Assembly: GCF_025629245.1 (NCBI RefSeq)
Contig: NZ_JANZXN010000006.1
Span: forward strand, 1 to 64,000
Source of the DNA: Natronobiforma cellulositropha
GTDB lineage: Archaea > Halobacteriota > Halobacteria > Halobacteriales > Natrialbaceae
Length of the DNA stretch: 64,000 nucleotides
Direction of reading: 5' to 3'
Of this stretch, positions 1-8,635 are shown piece after piece. Both the position numbers and the translations under genes were made by a program. Within the stretch, counting starts at the first letter, position 1; each line of letters opens with the position of its first letter. A model generated the notes under the pieces. That model did not search any database and was not told the origin of the DNA. It worked only from the letters and a program-made list of their open reading frames with translations.

Positions 1-1
1 C

Positions 2-559
2 GATCCCAACGCAGCGCCCGTTACCGGTCTCGTCGGTCTCCTCGGATTCGGCTGTGGAATCGTCGCCGTGGTTCTGGGCGACGTCCTCGTCACCATGGCC
101 CGCACTCGAGTCGCTGATGCGATGGTCGACGAGAGCGCGGTCGACCTCGAGTGGACGGCCGGGTGGACGTGGGTCACACAGGTGCGGTTGCTGGTCGGCC
201 TGGTCGCCGTCGTTGGGGTACTGGTCGCACTCGCCGTCGTCTCTCTGGGCTGGACGGAGGCCGTGGTCTCGAGGGGCGCACTCGTCGCCGCCACGATGGC
301 GTTCGTCGTGGTGGTGCTGGCCACGAAGGCGCAGGCTGCACCGCGAACCTACCGTCTCACGCCCGAGGGACTGGAGCAGCGTCGCCCGAACGGGGCGCGC
401 CTGTTCACTCCGTGGACGGCCATCGACGGGGTGACCGTGGCCGACCGCTCGGTCGTCCTCCACCGGCGTAGTATTCGCCCCGACATTCGCTTCGCCCGTC
501 GGGACGTTCGGCTCGACGACGAGCGGATACGCACCGAGCTAGGGCAGTATCTCGAGTGA
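2..559 (+). CDS. Membrane protein with C-terminal PH-like domain (5' end outside window)
   Basis: The frame is open from the first base of the window (reading D-P-N-A-A-P...), so the true start lies to the left; the GTG at 68 is internal. Three hydrophobic segments are visible: one before and across position 68, one around VRLLVGLVAVVGVLVALAVV, and one around LVAATMAFVVVVLAT. The last 70 residues are soluble, beta-rich and contain Y-R-L-T-P-E-G-L and F-T-P-W-T-A-I-D-G-V, the pattern of bacterial PH/YcxB-like domains behind membrane anchors. No enzymatic motif is seen; the function is unknown. Confidence 0.6.
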   Translation, partial: DPNAAPVTGLVGLLGFGCGIVAVVLGDVLVTMARTRVADAMVDESAVDLEWTAGWTWVTQVRLLVGLVAVVGVLVALAVVSLGWTEAVVSRGALVAATMAFVVVVLATKAQAAPRTYRLTPEGLEQRRPNGARLFTPWTAIDGVTVADRSVVLHRRSIRPDIRFARRDVRLDDERIRTELGQYLE

Positions 560-690
560 CGGACACTCGGTTGCCAGCCACACCGATGGCGGCGTTCCCG
601 GAGTACCGTTCGAACACTCGAGCGCCCCATCGGACCGCGGGTTGGGAGCGAATCGTCCTCCACTGGTATCACCGGCAGTCATTTCCAGAA

Positions 691-700
691 ATTATATGTA
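691..700 (+). promoter_or_regulatory. TATA-like box ahead of the structured RNA
   Basis: ATTATATGTA is an AT island in GC-rich DNA and lies about 25 bp before the first strong stem of the putative RNA at about 720. This is the spacing expected between an archaeal TATA box and a transcription start. No coding region follows in the right phase. Confidence 0.4.
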
Positions 701-719
701 TCTATCCGTGAAACTCTCC

Positions 720-865
720 CGTGGAAGCTGCGCCCGCCGGATGCCGGTTGGGGCATAAGAATTGCCCCGGGTGCTGAACCCACCCAGGGCGTGGCTTCCA
801 AATAACCCGTCAGCGGGTTTCGAAGCCATGACTCAGTACCAACCACGCGGCCTTAAAAGGCTCGC
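720..865 (+). ncRNA. Putative structured small RNA
   Basis: No credible coding frame crosses this stretch, but it is dense in perfect stems. GGGGCA (750-755) pairs with TGCCCC (763-768); GGGT (769-772) with ACCC (778-781); AACCCG (804-809) with CGGGTT (814-819) over a TCAG loop; GGAAGC (723-728) with GCTTCC (794-799). GGCTTC (793-798) can instead pair with GAAGCC (822-827), so two folds compete. A TATA-like box precedes it at 691, and a short palindrome (GCCTTAAAAGGC, about 850-861) may close it. It does not match RNase P RNA or SRP RNA as I know them; an H/ACA-type or other small RNA is possible. The rest of the 560-1024 gap shows nothing else. Confidence 0.4.
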
Positions 866-1024
866 ATACGCACCGTACAGCCCGCGAAACGCCCGTTCTC
901 CCAGTGACGACGTTGGTCGGCGAGTGAGTGGCTCGTTCGCTCGAGTTTCACGGTCACAGCCAGCACCCACTCGAGTCTCACGGCCGGTCGCACTCGCTCG
1001 AGCGCGCCACAACGGGAGGCGTCG

Positions 1025-1195
1025 ATGAGCGAGGACGTCGGCCGGTGGGGCGGCGAGGAGTGGAACCCGCCGCGCTGTCCGCACTGTGAGAGCGTCGTCG
1101 TGGGGGTGACGGCGACGGGACCGGACACCATCCAGGCCTCCTGTGGCTGTTGGCTCACACAGGCGGAAGCAGCGGAGTTGCGGACGGGAGAGTAG
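1025..1195 (+). CDS. Small CPxC zinc-finger-like protein (56 aa)
   Basis: The ATG at 1025 opens a 56-codon frame starting MSEDVGRWGGEEWNPPRCPH. It contains CPHC in the middle and a C-G-C pair about 23 residues later, giving four cysteines able to bind one zinc. Composition is acidic and GC-rich at third positions like the neighbours. Such very small zinc-binding proteins are common in haloarchaea; the role of this one is unknown. It ends 3 bp before the stop of the convergent histidine kinase gene. Confidence 0.6.
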   Translation: MSEDVGRWGGEEWNPPRCPHCESVVVGVTATGPDTIQASCGCWLTQAEAAELRTGE

Positions 1196-1198
1196 CGG

Positions 1199-4100
1199 TC
1201 ACTCGAGCGCCGTCGCGCTGCCGGTGGCGGTCCCCGCTGCGGGTGGCTCTGCGACCGGGATCTCGAGGGTGACGACCGTTCCGCGGGGCTCGTTCTCGGC
1301 GAAACTGAGGGTGCCCCCGGAGTGGGTGACGACCCAGTTGACCAGCCAGAGACCGAGACCGCTGGCGTGGCGTAGCTGGGTGATCTCTTTCTCCTCGAGT
1401 AAGAGTTCCTGTTCTTCGGTGGGGATGCCAGGGCCGTTGTCGGCGACCGAGAGCGTGAGGAAGTCGTCGGCCGGGTCGACCGACACCGAGAGGGCGGTCG
1501 TCGGCAGGTCGTTGTGGACGACGGCGTTCTCGACGACGTGGTGGATGGCGGTCTCGAGCATGTCGTCGGCGCGGGCGTAGACGCCGTCGTCGGGATAGGA
1601 ACGCGAGACGGTGATCGTCGCGTCGGAGAGGTCGTTCTCGACGGTCTCGATGGCGGTCTCGACGCTGTCGACGATGTCGATGGGACCGGTGGCACCGTCG
1701 CGGCGGTCGAGGGTCCGCTCGACGGCGCGGGTCTTCTCGGCGAGACCGATGAGTTCGCCGGCGCGCTCCTGGATGACGTCGGCGTACTGGCGGTTGGTCT
1801 CGTCCTCGACGACGTCGGCGAGCATCTCCGCACAGCCGTTGATGATGTTCATCCCGTTTCGTAGGTCGTGGCGGAGGACGCGGTTGAGAATCTCGACGCG
1901 CTTCTGGCGCTGTTTCTGCTCGGTGATGTCGGTGTAGACGCCGAAGGCGCGTTCGGGGTCGGCTCCCGACTCGAGGTCGACCGGGACGACGCGCATCATG
2001 AAATCGCGCAGGCCGTCGCTCGTCCGGCGTTTCACCTCGGTCTCGACGGTCTCGCCGTGAGCGCCACGGCGGTTGATCGTGTCGGCTTCGGCCCGACGGT
2101 CAGTCGGGACGATGAAGCGGTCTAACGGCTGGTCGGCGACGTCCGCCTGGTCGAAGCCGAAGACGTGTTCGAACGCCGGGTTGACGCGCTCGACGACGGG
2201 GTCGTTCTCCGTGCCGTGGCGCGCGCTGACGACCGCGTCGGGGACGTTCTCGAAGAGGGCGGCGAACCGGTCGCGCTCCTCTCTGAGCTGTGACCGGAAG
2301 GCCATCCGCTCGACGGCGTCGGCGACGTGTGAGAGCAACAGTTCGGCGAGTTTCTGGTCGTGCTGGTCGAACGCTTCGACGTCGGTCGAGAGGGCGACGA
2401 ACGCACTCGAGCGGCCGACGGGGATACTCAGCGCCGAGCAGACGGGGCGGTTGGCCGCCGGTGAATCGTCGTCTGTCGGTTCGTAACTCACGAGTTCGCC
2501 GTCGGCCGCGTCGTCGACCTCGTAGAGGAGGTCGGTGGCGTCGATGATCCCGGTTCGATACGTCTCCTGGCTCTCGACGACCGTCCGCGCGATTGCGTTC
2601 ATCGTGGTCCGCTGTGCGTGATCGGCGGCGAGGTCCGAGGAGACCGCTTCGACGGCGACTGCGTTCTCCTCGACCCGACAGACCGCACAGACGTCGAAGT
2701 TGAGGACGCCCGCTGCGGCGTGGACGGTCTCCTCGAAGAGTTCGCGGTCGCTCTCACAGAGTTCGAGGCGGGAGGCGACCTCGTGGAGGTGGGTGGTCTT
2801 CTGTTTTCGTTCCCGGAGTTCGCGTTCCATGCGCTTGCGCGCGCTCACGTCGCGGACCGTCCCGACCGACCCCGCGTACGTGCCGTCTTCACGGAGGACG
2901 GTCGTCGTCAGTTCGCAGGTGATCGTCTCACCGTCGCGGCGCTCGAGCGGCAACTCGTAGGTCGCGACGTCGCCGCCGGTGCGCAAGAGCGTCTCGATCT
3001 GGCGCTGGCCGCGTTCGTAGGTCGTCTCCGAGAGGACCGTCGAGACGTGGCTGCCGAGGAGGTACTCGCGCGAGTAGCCGACCATCGCCGCGAGCGTCTC
3101 GTTGACCGTGACGAAGGTTCCCTCGCGGTCGAGACCGTAGACGCCGTCGCCGACGGTCTCGACGATCACCTTCGCCTGCTCGAGTTCGCGCTGTCTTCGC
3201 GCCCGGTCGAGGGCGGCCTCCGCGGTGGCGGCGAGGACGTAGGTCATGCGGACGTCGGTCTCGTCGAACGGCTCCGGAGACGCAGACGCGACGGCGAGCA
3301 GACCGTGTTCGCCGAGCGGGTAGAGCGCGACGTTGCGCGCACCGGGTCTCGTTCCCGGCGGGACGAGGTCGGCGGTCAACTCGTCGATCACGCGCGGCTG
3401 CTGGCGGTCGTAAACCTCCCAGAACAGGCCGCCGTCGGGACCGATCGGTGGCGGGAGACCGTGGCGCTCGCGAACGCGTTCTGTGACCGCGGCACACTCG
3501 AGGCGGTTCGTCGCCTCGTCGTAGAGTCGAACGCTCGCTTTCGGGCGCTCGATCACGTCGTCGACGGCGGCGACGGTCAGCCTGGCGATCTCCTCGGGAG
3601 TCTCGGCGAGCATGAGATCGTGAGTGGTCTCCTGGAGCGCTTCGAGAACGTCCGCCCGCTTGTGGTCGGCGGTAACGTCCTGAACGCACGAGAGGAGTCC
3701 GGTGACGGTTCCCGTCTCGTCGACCAGTGGGACGTTGAGCCACTCGCAGGTGACGCTCGAGCCGTCGCGGCGGACGTTTCGCCCCCTCGTGCGGTGTGCA
3801 CGCCCACGCGAGCGGAGGTGTTCCCAGTAGCTGCGGACGGCGTCTCGCTCCTCGTCGGGGACGAGTATAGCCGTCACGTGCGCGCCGAGAGCCTCGGTTT
3901 CGGTGTAGCCGAACAGGTCCGTCGCCGCGTCGTTCCAGGCGACGACCTCGAACTCGCGGTTCCACTCGATGATCGCGAGGGGTGCCTGCGCCGTGAAGAG
4001 TTCGTCGTGCGGGCGGGAGAGTGCCGGATGGCTCCCGGCGTTCGCGCGCGCCCGGTCGACGGCGAGTTCGACGACGCGCGAGACGAGCGTCTCGACGCCC

Positions 4101-4411
4101 GCCTCGTGTGGGACGTAGCCGTCGGCGCCCGCGGCGACGAGGTCACCAGCGAGCGTCTCACTCCCGTCGCCGGTGAACACGACGAGCGGAACCTCGGGAT
4201 GAGTTGCCCCGATGCGTTCACAGACGCCGGGTCCCGTCGCGTCGGGGAGACGCGACTCGGTGACGATGCAGGTCTCGCCCGTGACCTCGAGTGCGAGCGC
4301 CGCCTCGAGCGTCTCGACGTGGTCGGTTTCGGCACCGATGGCCCGAAACGCGTCGGTGACGTCGTCTCGGGGCGTACCGTCGACGTATACCACGTGTAGC
4401 GAAGTCGTCAT
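1199..4411 (-). CDS. Receiver/PAS/GAF sensor histidine kinase
   Basis: A 1070-residue soluble sensor kinase with no membrane segments. Domains in order: receiver-like (about 1-120), PAS (about 135-250), GAF (about 255-405), PAS (about 412-525), GAF (about 540-705), PAS (about 712-832), HisKA with the haloarchaeal box V-L-R-H-D-L-R-N (His848), then an HATPase_c domain with D-N-G-P-G-I-P and a G-L-G-L-W-L box near the C-terminus. In the receiver the expected phospho-aspartate position reads T-E-S-R-L-P-D, so Glu52 replaces Asp; this suggests a non-phosphorylated pseudoreceiver. No partner response regulator lies next to it, so the signal and target are unknown. Confidence 0.9.
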   Translation of the reverse strand: MTTSLHVVYVDGTPRDDVTDAFRAIGAETDHVETLEAALALEVTGETCIVTESRLPDATGPGVCERIGATHPEVPLVVFTGDGSETLAGDLVAAGADGYVPHEAGVETLVSRVVELAVDRARANAGSHPALSRPHDELFTAQAPLAIIEWNREFEVVAWNDAATDLFGYTETEALGAHVTAILVPDEERDAVRSYWEHLRSRGRAHRTRGRNVRRDGSSVTCEWLNVPLVDETGTVTGLLSCVQDVTADHKRADVLEALQETTHDLMLAETPEEIARLTVAAVDDVIERPKASVRLYDEATNRLECAAVTERVRERHGLPPPIGPDGGLFWEVYDRQQPRVIDELTADLVPPGTRPGARNVALYPLGEHGLLAVASASPEPFDETDVRMTYVLAATAEAALDRARRQRELEQAKVIVETVGDGVYGLDREGTFVTVNETLAAMVGYSREYLLGSHVSTVLSETTYERGQRQIETLLRTGGDVATYELPLERRDGETITCELTTTVLREDGTYAGSVGTVRDVSARKRMERELRERKQKTTHLHEVASRLELCESDRELFEETVHAAAGVLNFDVCAVCRVEENAVAVEAVSSDLAADHAQRTTMNAIARTVVESQETYRTGIIDATDLLYEVDDAADGELVSYEPTDDDSPAANRPVCSALSIPVGRSSAFVALSTDVEAFDQHDQKLAELLLSHVADAVERMAFRSQLREERDRFAALFENVPDAVVSARHGTENDPVVERVNPAFEHVFGFDQADVADQPLDRFIVPTDRRAEADTINRRGAHGETVETEVKRRTSDGLRDFMMRVVPVDLESGADPERAFGVYTDITEQKQRQKRVEILNRVLRHDLRNGMNIINGCAEMLADVVEDETNRQYADVIQERAGELIGLAEKTRAVERTLDRRDGATGPIDIVDSVETAIETVENDLSDATITVSRSYPDDGVYARADDMLETAIHHVVENAVVHNDLPTTALSVSVDPADDFLTLSVADNGPGIPTEEQELLLEEKEITQLRHASGLGLWLVNWVVTHSGGTLSFAENEPRGTVVTLEIPVAEPPAAGTATGSATALE

Positions 4412-4537
4412 TCGGATGTCACCACGAGTCCCGTATTCGTACGGACAACGAACGGGGGTGTCTTTAATGTTAGAGTCGACTCAGGTGGTGAGTCGAAAAA
4501 AGTCCGGTGGAGCGAACGGCCGCGCCGTGGACGGGTC

Positions 4538-5215
4538 TCAGTCGGCGAAGCCGCGGAGGATGCCCTGGCCGTCGGTGCCACCGACGTCGGGGAGCGTCGC
4601 GCGCTCGGGGTGGGGCATCAAGACGGCGACGGTCTCGTACTCGCCGAGGACGCCCGCGACGTTGTGTTTCGACCCGTTCGGGTTCGCCGCCTCGCTCACC
4701 TCGCCGTCTGCGTCGCAGTAGCGAAAGAGCACGCGCCCCGAGGACTCGAGTTCCTCGAGTCGCTCGTCGGTGATCTCGTAGCGGCCCTCGCCGTGGGCGA
4801 TGGGCACCTCGATGACCTCGCCCTCCTCGTAGGCCGCCGTCCAGGGGGTGTCCGCGCGCTCGACGCGCAGGTAGACGGGTTCACACTGGAAGCGAGCGCT
4901 CCGGTTGGTCGTGAAGACGCCCTCGGTGAGACCGGACTCACAGCCGACCTGTGCGCCGTTGCAGACGCCGAGGACGGGGACGCCGTCGGCGGCGGCTTCG
5001 CGAACCTCGTCCAGGATCGGCGAGCGCGCGGCCATCGCTCCCGCGCGGAGGTAGTCGCCGTAGGAGAACCCACCCGGCAGCACGACACCCGTCGTCTCCG
5101 CGGGCAGGCCGTCCTCGTGCCAGACGATCTCGGCGTCGATTCCCAGGTGTGAGAGCGCGGCCTCGGCGTCGCGGTCACAGTTCGACCCGCCGAAGCGGAC
5201 GATCGAGACCGTCAC
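4538..5215 (-). CDS. purQ: Phosphoribosylformylglycinamidine synthase glutaminase subunit PurQ
   Basis: This is the class I glutamine amidotransferase that supplies ammonia to PurL in the fourth step of purine synthesis. The protein opens with the family signature V-R-F-G-G-S-N-C-D-R-D. The nucleophile elbow is G-V-C-N-G-A-Q (Cys about residue 85) and the His/Glu pair is in M-P-H-P-E-R. Length (about 225 aa) is normal for the family. Start is uncertain: GTG at 5215 gives MTVSIVRFGG, which matches relatives best; GTG at 5224 is also in frame. It lies 60 bp downstream of purS on the same strand, so the two are probably cotranscribed. Confidence 0.93.
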   Translation of the reverse strand: MTVSIVRFGGSNCDRDAEAALSHLGIDAEIVWHEDGLPAETTGVVLPGGFSYGDYLRAGAMAARSPILDEVREAAADGVPVLGVCNGAQVGCESGLTEGVFTTNRSARFQCEPVYLRVERADTPWTAAYEEGEVIEVPIAHGEGRYEITDERLEELESSGRVLFRYCDADGEVSEAANPNGSKHNVAGVLGEYETVAVLMPHPERATLPDVGGTDGQGILRGFAD

Positions 5216-5274
5216 CGTCCCCACCCCGTGGTGGTGGGACCGACGGGTTCGATCGGTGTGTGAGAGCGCATCAT

Positions 5275-5526
5275 CTACCGCTCGTCGACCTCCACGTCGT
5301 AGTCGTGGATGGTCGGGTTCGCGAGCAGTCGGTCGGCCATCTCACCCGCTCGCTCGCGCGCCTCGTCGCTCGAGTCGGCCTCGAGATCGATCTCGAAGCG
5401 GTCGGCCGAGCGCAGCGCCGCGAGGTCGAAGCCCAGCCGCTCGAGAGCGTGTCTGGTCGTCTCGGCCTCGGGGTCGAGGACGCCGTGTTTGAGTCGAACC
5501 GTCACCGTCGCGGTGTAGGCGGTCAT
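5275..5526 (-). CDS. purS: Phosphoribosylformylglycinamidine synthase subunit PurS
   Basis: An 83-residue protein beginning MTAYTATVTVRLKHGVLDPE, the hallmark of PurS, the small subunit that bridges PurL and PurQ in FGAM synthase. The remainder keeps the family order: A-x-A-L-x-x-L-G-F, then a D-L-E-A-D region and an L-L-A-N-P-x-I-x-D-Y tail. The ATG at 5526 is chosen because the upstream codons in this frame do not resemble PurS. purQ follows 60 bp downstream; purL is not in the window. Confidence 0.93.
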   Translation of the reverse strand: MTAYTATVTVRLKHGVLDPEAETTRHALERLGFDLAALRSADRFEIDLEADSSDEARERAGEMADRLLANPTIHDYDVEVDER

Positions 5527-5610
5527 TATCTGACTCCCCGTAACCGTGCTCAAAAACGCTTTCGCCTTCGGGCCGTGATGCACGAACGTGTACAACACCG
5601 GCGGAAGGTC

Positions 5611-6837
5611 TCACCGGGCGCGCGTCTCGAGCGCTCGCGTCCCGCTCGAGCGCGCACTAGTGGCCGTCTCGAGCGCCTCGGTGATCCGGTCGGCGCTCCG
5701 GCGCGCGCCTGCGATGGTGCCCGCGAGCGGGCCGACGCTCGAGGCGGCGAGGGCACCCGTCGCGAACACCCGCGAGGACCGGCCGTCGGTGTGTCGCCAC
5801 GCGAGCGTCTCGTCGTCCAGAACTGCGAGTCCGCGGTAGCCACGCTCGAGACCGAGCGCCCCGGCGACGCGCTCGACGAACGGGTGGTCGGCGACGGGGT
5901 CGAAGCCGGTCGCGAGCACGACCCGGTCGGCGAGGAGACAGCCCCCGCCCGCGAGCAACAGACGGACCTCCCCGTCGACGGCCCGCGCGTCGGCGACCTC
6001 ACCGCGGCGAACCGAGAGCGTCCCGGCGTCGGCACACGCCTCGAGGTCGTCGTGGAGGTACGGCGGCACGGTCGCGTCGTTTCGCGCCTCACAGATCACC
6101 TCGTAGCGGGCACGAGCGCCCGGCGGGTGGCCGTGGAGGTGGCGCTCGATGTGTTTCCAGTTGATCCAGCGCGGGTCGGCCTCGACGAGTTCGCGCTCGA
6201 GCGGGCGACGGTGACAGAGCGTGACCTCGTCGGCGCGCGAAGCGAGACAGGTCGCCACCTGCGCGGCCGTAATGCCGCCACCGACGACGACCGTCCGACC
6301 GCCCGCGTCGGCGTCGAACCCCTCGTCGAAGACGTGGGTGACGCGCTCGAGTCCGTGCGCCCACGCGGGGCGGTGGGGTCGTCCCTGTCCGACCGCCAGC
6401 ACGCACCGTCGCGCCCCGATCGTTCCTCGAGTGGTCTCGAGTTCGAGACCGCCTGCACGCTCGGCAATCGCGGTGACGCCGGCCCGTCGGTGGAGTGACT
6501 CGAGGTCGTGTGTCTCGATCACGTAGTCGGCGTAGTCGAGAAACAGCGACAGCGACGGTCGCCGGGGGTAGCCGGGGGTGGGTCGCAACTCGTCTTCCCG
6601 GCCGCGACTCTCCGCGAAACTCTCGAGACCGAACGGTTCGGTACCGACGTGGTGGACGAACGTCGAGCGCAGTTCCGCCATCTCGCAGGCGTGCGCCTTC
6701 CGGCGAAACGACTCGAGGAGGCGCTCGCGCGGGTCGACGATCACCAGATCGGAGCGCTCCAGCGAGGTCTCCTCGAGCAGTCGCTGGACGAGGTAGGTCC
6801 CGTGGATACCGCCGCCGACGAGGGCGCACTCGTACAT
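5611..6837 (-). CDS. FAD/NAD(P)-binding oxidoreductase
   Basis: A 408-residue flavoprotein. The N-terminus holds a Rossmann dinucleotide-binding motif (A-L-V-G-G-G-I-H-G), and a second one (V-V-V-G-G-G-I-T-A) lies near residue 190, the two-site layout of flavin monooxygenases and lysine/ornithine N-hydroxylase-like proteins. A conserved V-L-A-T-G-F-D box near residue 320 fits the same superfamily. Substrate is unknown. An AT-rich promoter-like element lies about 20 bp upstream of the ATG (near 6860). It runs divergently from the cobW-like gene. Confidence 0.8.
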   Translation of the reverse strand: MYECALVGGGIHGTYLVQRLLEETSLERSDLVIVDPRERLLESFRRKAHACEMAELRSTFVHHVGTEPFGLESFAESRGREDELRPTPGYPRRPSLSLFLDYADYVIETHDLESLHRRAGVTAIAERAGGLELETTRGTIGARRCVLAVGQGRPHRPAWAHGLERVTHVFDEGFDADAGGRTVVVGGGITAAQVATCLASRADEVTLCHRRPLERELVEADPRWINWKHIERHLHGHPPGARARYEVICEARNDATVPPYLHDDLEACADAGTLSVRRGEVADARAVDGEVRLLLAGGGCLLADRVVLATGFDPVADHPFVERVAGALGLERGYRGLAVLDDETLAWRHTDGRSSRVFATGALAASSVGPLAGTIAGARRSADRITEALETATSARSSGTRALETRAR

Positions 6838-7000
6838 CGACCCGACGTACGACCCGTTATTATTTTACGTCTTCGGATTGCTAAGATTGGATAGAATGAA
6901 CACCTCGGCTATTAACCTGGCGGCCAGCAGCCAGTGATGGACGTTCACGCGGACGGCTCTGTCGCGAAGTTGGCAACCTATTCAGAGCGTATAGCAAGTA

Positions 7001-7009
7001 TTATTAAAT
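7001..7009 (+). promoter_or_regulatory. TATA box of the cobW-like gene
   Basis: TTATTAAAT sits about 27 bp upstream of the ATG at 7032. This spacing predicts a leaderless transcript starting at or next to the start codon, as is usual in haloarchaea. Confidence 0.6.
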
Positions 7010-7031
7010 CTCCGCCAGAATTGTTAACGAG

Positions 7032-8339
7032 ATGAGCGAGCACTCCATTCCCGTGACGGTTCTCAGCGGAACGCTCGGTGCCGGAAAGACGACGATGCTC
7101 AACCACGTCCTGCGCGAGGCGGGCGAGCGTGACCTCGCGGTCCTCGTAAACGACATGGGGTCGGTGAACGTCGACGCCGATTTAGTCGCCGAGCAGTCGG
7201 ACATCTCCGCCGAGGAGGAGGAGGAACTGGTCGAACTCTCGAACGGCTGTATCTGCTGTGAACTCCGCGGCGACCTCCTCGACGCCGTCTCGAGGCTCAC
7301 GCGAGAACGCGAGTTCGACGCACTGATCGTCGAGTCGACCGGCGTCGCCGAGCCGCTGCCGGTCGCCCAGACGCTCACGCTCGGCTTCGACCAGACCGAC
7401 CTCGACCCGACCGAGTTCTACGAGGAGACCGGCATCGAACCGCTCGAGGGCTGTCACCTCGACACGACCGTCACCGTCGTCGACGCCCACCAGTTTCGGG
7501 ACGCGATGGAGTCGACGGATGTCCTCGAAGACGGCGACACCGACAAGCCACTCGGTGATCTCCTGATCGAACAGATCGAGTTCTGTGACGTGCTCGTGCT
7601 CAACAAGTGCGACCTAGTCGACGAGGAGGCACTCGAGCACATCGAAGAGACCCTCGCAGTGCTCCAGCCGCGGGCGACGGTCGTCCGAGCCGAACACGGG
7701 CGAATCGACCCCGAGCTGATCCTCGAGACCGGCCAATTCGACTTCGAGGCCGCGAGTCAGTCTGCAGGGTGGAAACAGGAGCTGCGCGAGCCTCACGCGA
7801 GCGCCGAGGAAGAACACGGCGTCACCTCCTTCGTCTTCGAGGCCCGCCGGCCGTTCCACCCCGAGCGCTTCGCCGACGTGCTCGACTCGTTCCCCGACGC
7901 GGTGGTCCGCGCGAAGGGCCACTTCTGGCTCGCCGGACGCGAGGAGGAAGCGCTGACGCTCAACGTCGCCGGACAGTCGGTCCGCGTCGGCTACGGCGGC
8001 GACTGGTTCGCCACCCTCCCGCCGGAGGAACTCGACGAACAGTTCGAGGCGTTCCCCGAACTCGAGGAGCTGTGGGACGAGGAGTGGGGCGACCGCGGCA
8101 CCCAACTCGTCTGTATCGGCGTCGAGATGGACCACGAGGAGGTACGAACCGCGCTCGAGGCCTGCGTCCTCACCGACGAGGAGATGGCCGCCGACTGGGA
8201 GACCTACGAGGACCGGTTCCCCACCTTCGAGATGCTCGAGGAGGGGGACGAGGACGAGACCGACTCGGCCGAGAGTGAACACGACCACGGCCACGACCAC
8301 GACCACACGGTCGAAGCCGAAGTCGGACTCGGTGATTGA
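7032..8339 (+). CDS. CobW/COG0523 family GTP-dependent metallochaperone
   Basis: A G3E-class P-loop GTPase. Visible motifs: Walker A G-T-L-G-A-G-K-T-T (residues 13-21), the metal-binding G-C-I-C-C box (72-76), E-S-T-G-V-A-E-P, and a guanine-specificity N-K-C-D. The C-terminal half matches the CobW_C domain, and the last 20 residues carry a His/Asp run (H-D-H-G-H-D-H-D-H), a typical zinc-, cobalt- or nickel-handling tail. COG0523 proteins deliver metal to target enzymes; the metal here is not determined. Its stop overlaps the likely GTG start of the next small gene by 8 bp, suggesting coupling. Confidence 0.9.
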   Translation: MSEHSIPVTVLSGTLGAGKTTMLNHVLREAGERDLAVLVNDMGSVNVDADLVAEQSDISAEEEEELVELSNGCICCELRGDLLDAVSRLTREREFDALIVESTGVAEPLPVAQTLTLGFDQTDLDPTEFYEETGIEPLEGCHLDTTVTVVDAHQFRDAMESTDVLEDGDTDKPLGDLLIEQIEFCDVLVLNKCDLVDEEALEHIEETLAVLQPRATVVRAEHGRIDPELILETGQFDFEAASQSAGWKQELREPHASAEEEHGVTSFVFEARRPFHPERFADVLDSFPDAVVRAKGHFWLAGREEEALTLNVAGQSVRVGYGGDWFATLPPEELDEQFEAFPELEELWDEEWGDRGTQLVCIGVEMDHEEVRTALEACVLTDEEMAADWETYEDRFPTFEMLEEGDEDETDSAESEHDHGHDHDHTVEAEVGLGD

Positions 8340-8550
8340 ACCGGTGGCCGACCGACCACACTCGAGTGCTGGGACCGGAGAGCGCCCCTCTCGAGGGCGC
8401 GTCGAGAGCGTCGTCTACGAGGCGGTCGTCGAGCGCTACGAGGACGAACCCGACGTCTGTACCATCTTCCCGCGCGGTGGCGACGACCCGGTGACGACCT
8501 GGATTTCGGCCGACGAGGGATCGTTCGTCGACGTCGAAGACGTGCGGTGA
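8332..8550 (+). CDS. Small haloarchaeal conserved protein (DUF7511-like)
   Basis: A 72-residue protein if the GTG at 8332 is used; the start overlaps the end of the cobW-like gene. The C-terminal half (E-D-E-P-D-V-C-T-I-F-P, then T-T-W-I-S-A-D-E-G-S-F-V) resembles a family of short haloarchaeal proteins with a conserved W-I-[ST]-A-x-E-G-S motif. No function is known for them. The N-terminal 25 residues are low-complexity, so the start is uncertain. Confidence 0.6.
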   Translation: MIEPVADRPHSSAGTGERPSRGRVESVVYEAVVERYEDEPDVCTIFPRGGDDPVTTWISADEGSFVDVEDVR

Positions 8551-8559
8551 GCGGTCCAG

Positions 8560-8635
8560 ACGCGGGTCCGACCGACAAACGCAGGCCTGACTGACAAACG
8601 CGGGCCCGACCGGCAAACGCGGATTCGGCCGGGGA
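8560..8635 (+). repeat. 19-bp imperfect tandem repeat, about 4 copies
   Basis: Units start at 8560, 8579, 8598 and 8617, each beginning ACGC and running ACGCGGGTCCGACCGACAA or close variants; the fourth is the most diverged. The array is non-coding and lies 10 bp after the stop of the preceding small gene. Confidence 0.75.

Noticed and set aside
2618-4399. 593-codon open frame on the plus strand
   Set aside because: It lies wholly antisense to the clear multi-domain histidine kinase; Arg/Val/Asp-rich composition is that of a complementary-strand shadow in GC-rich DNA.
4951-6498. 515-codon plus-strand frame
   Set aside because: It runs across purQ, purS and the FAD oxidoreductase on the opposite strand; its content is nearly all Arg and Ala without any motif.
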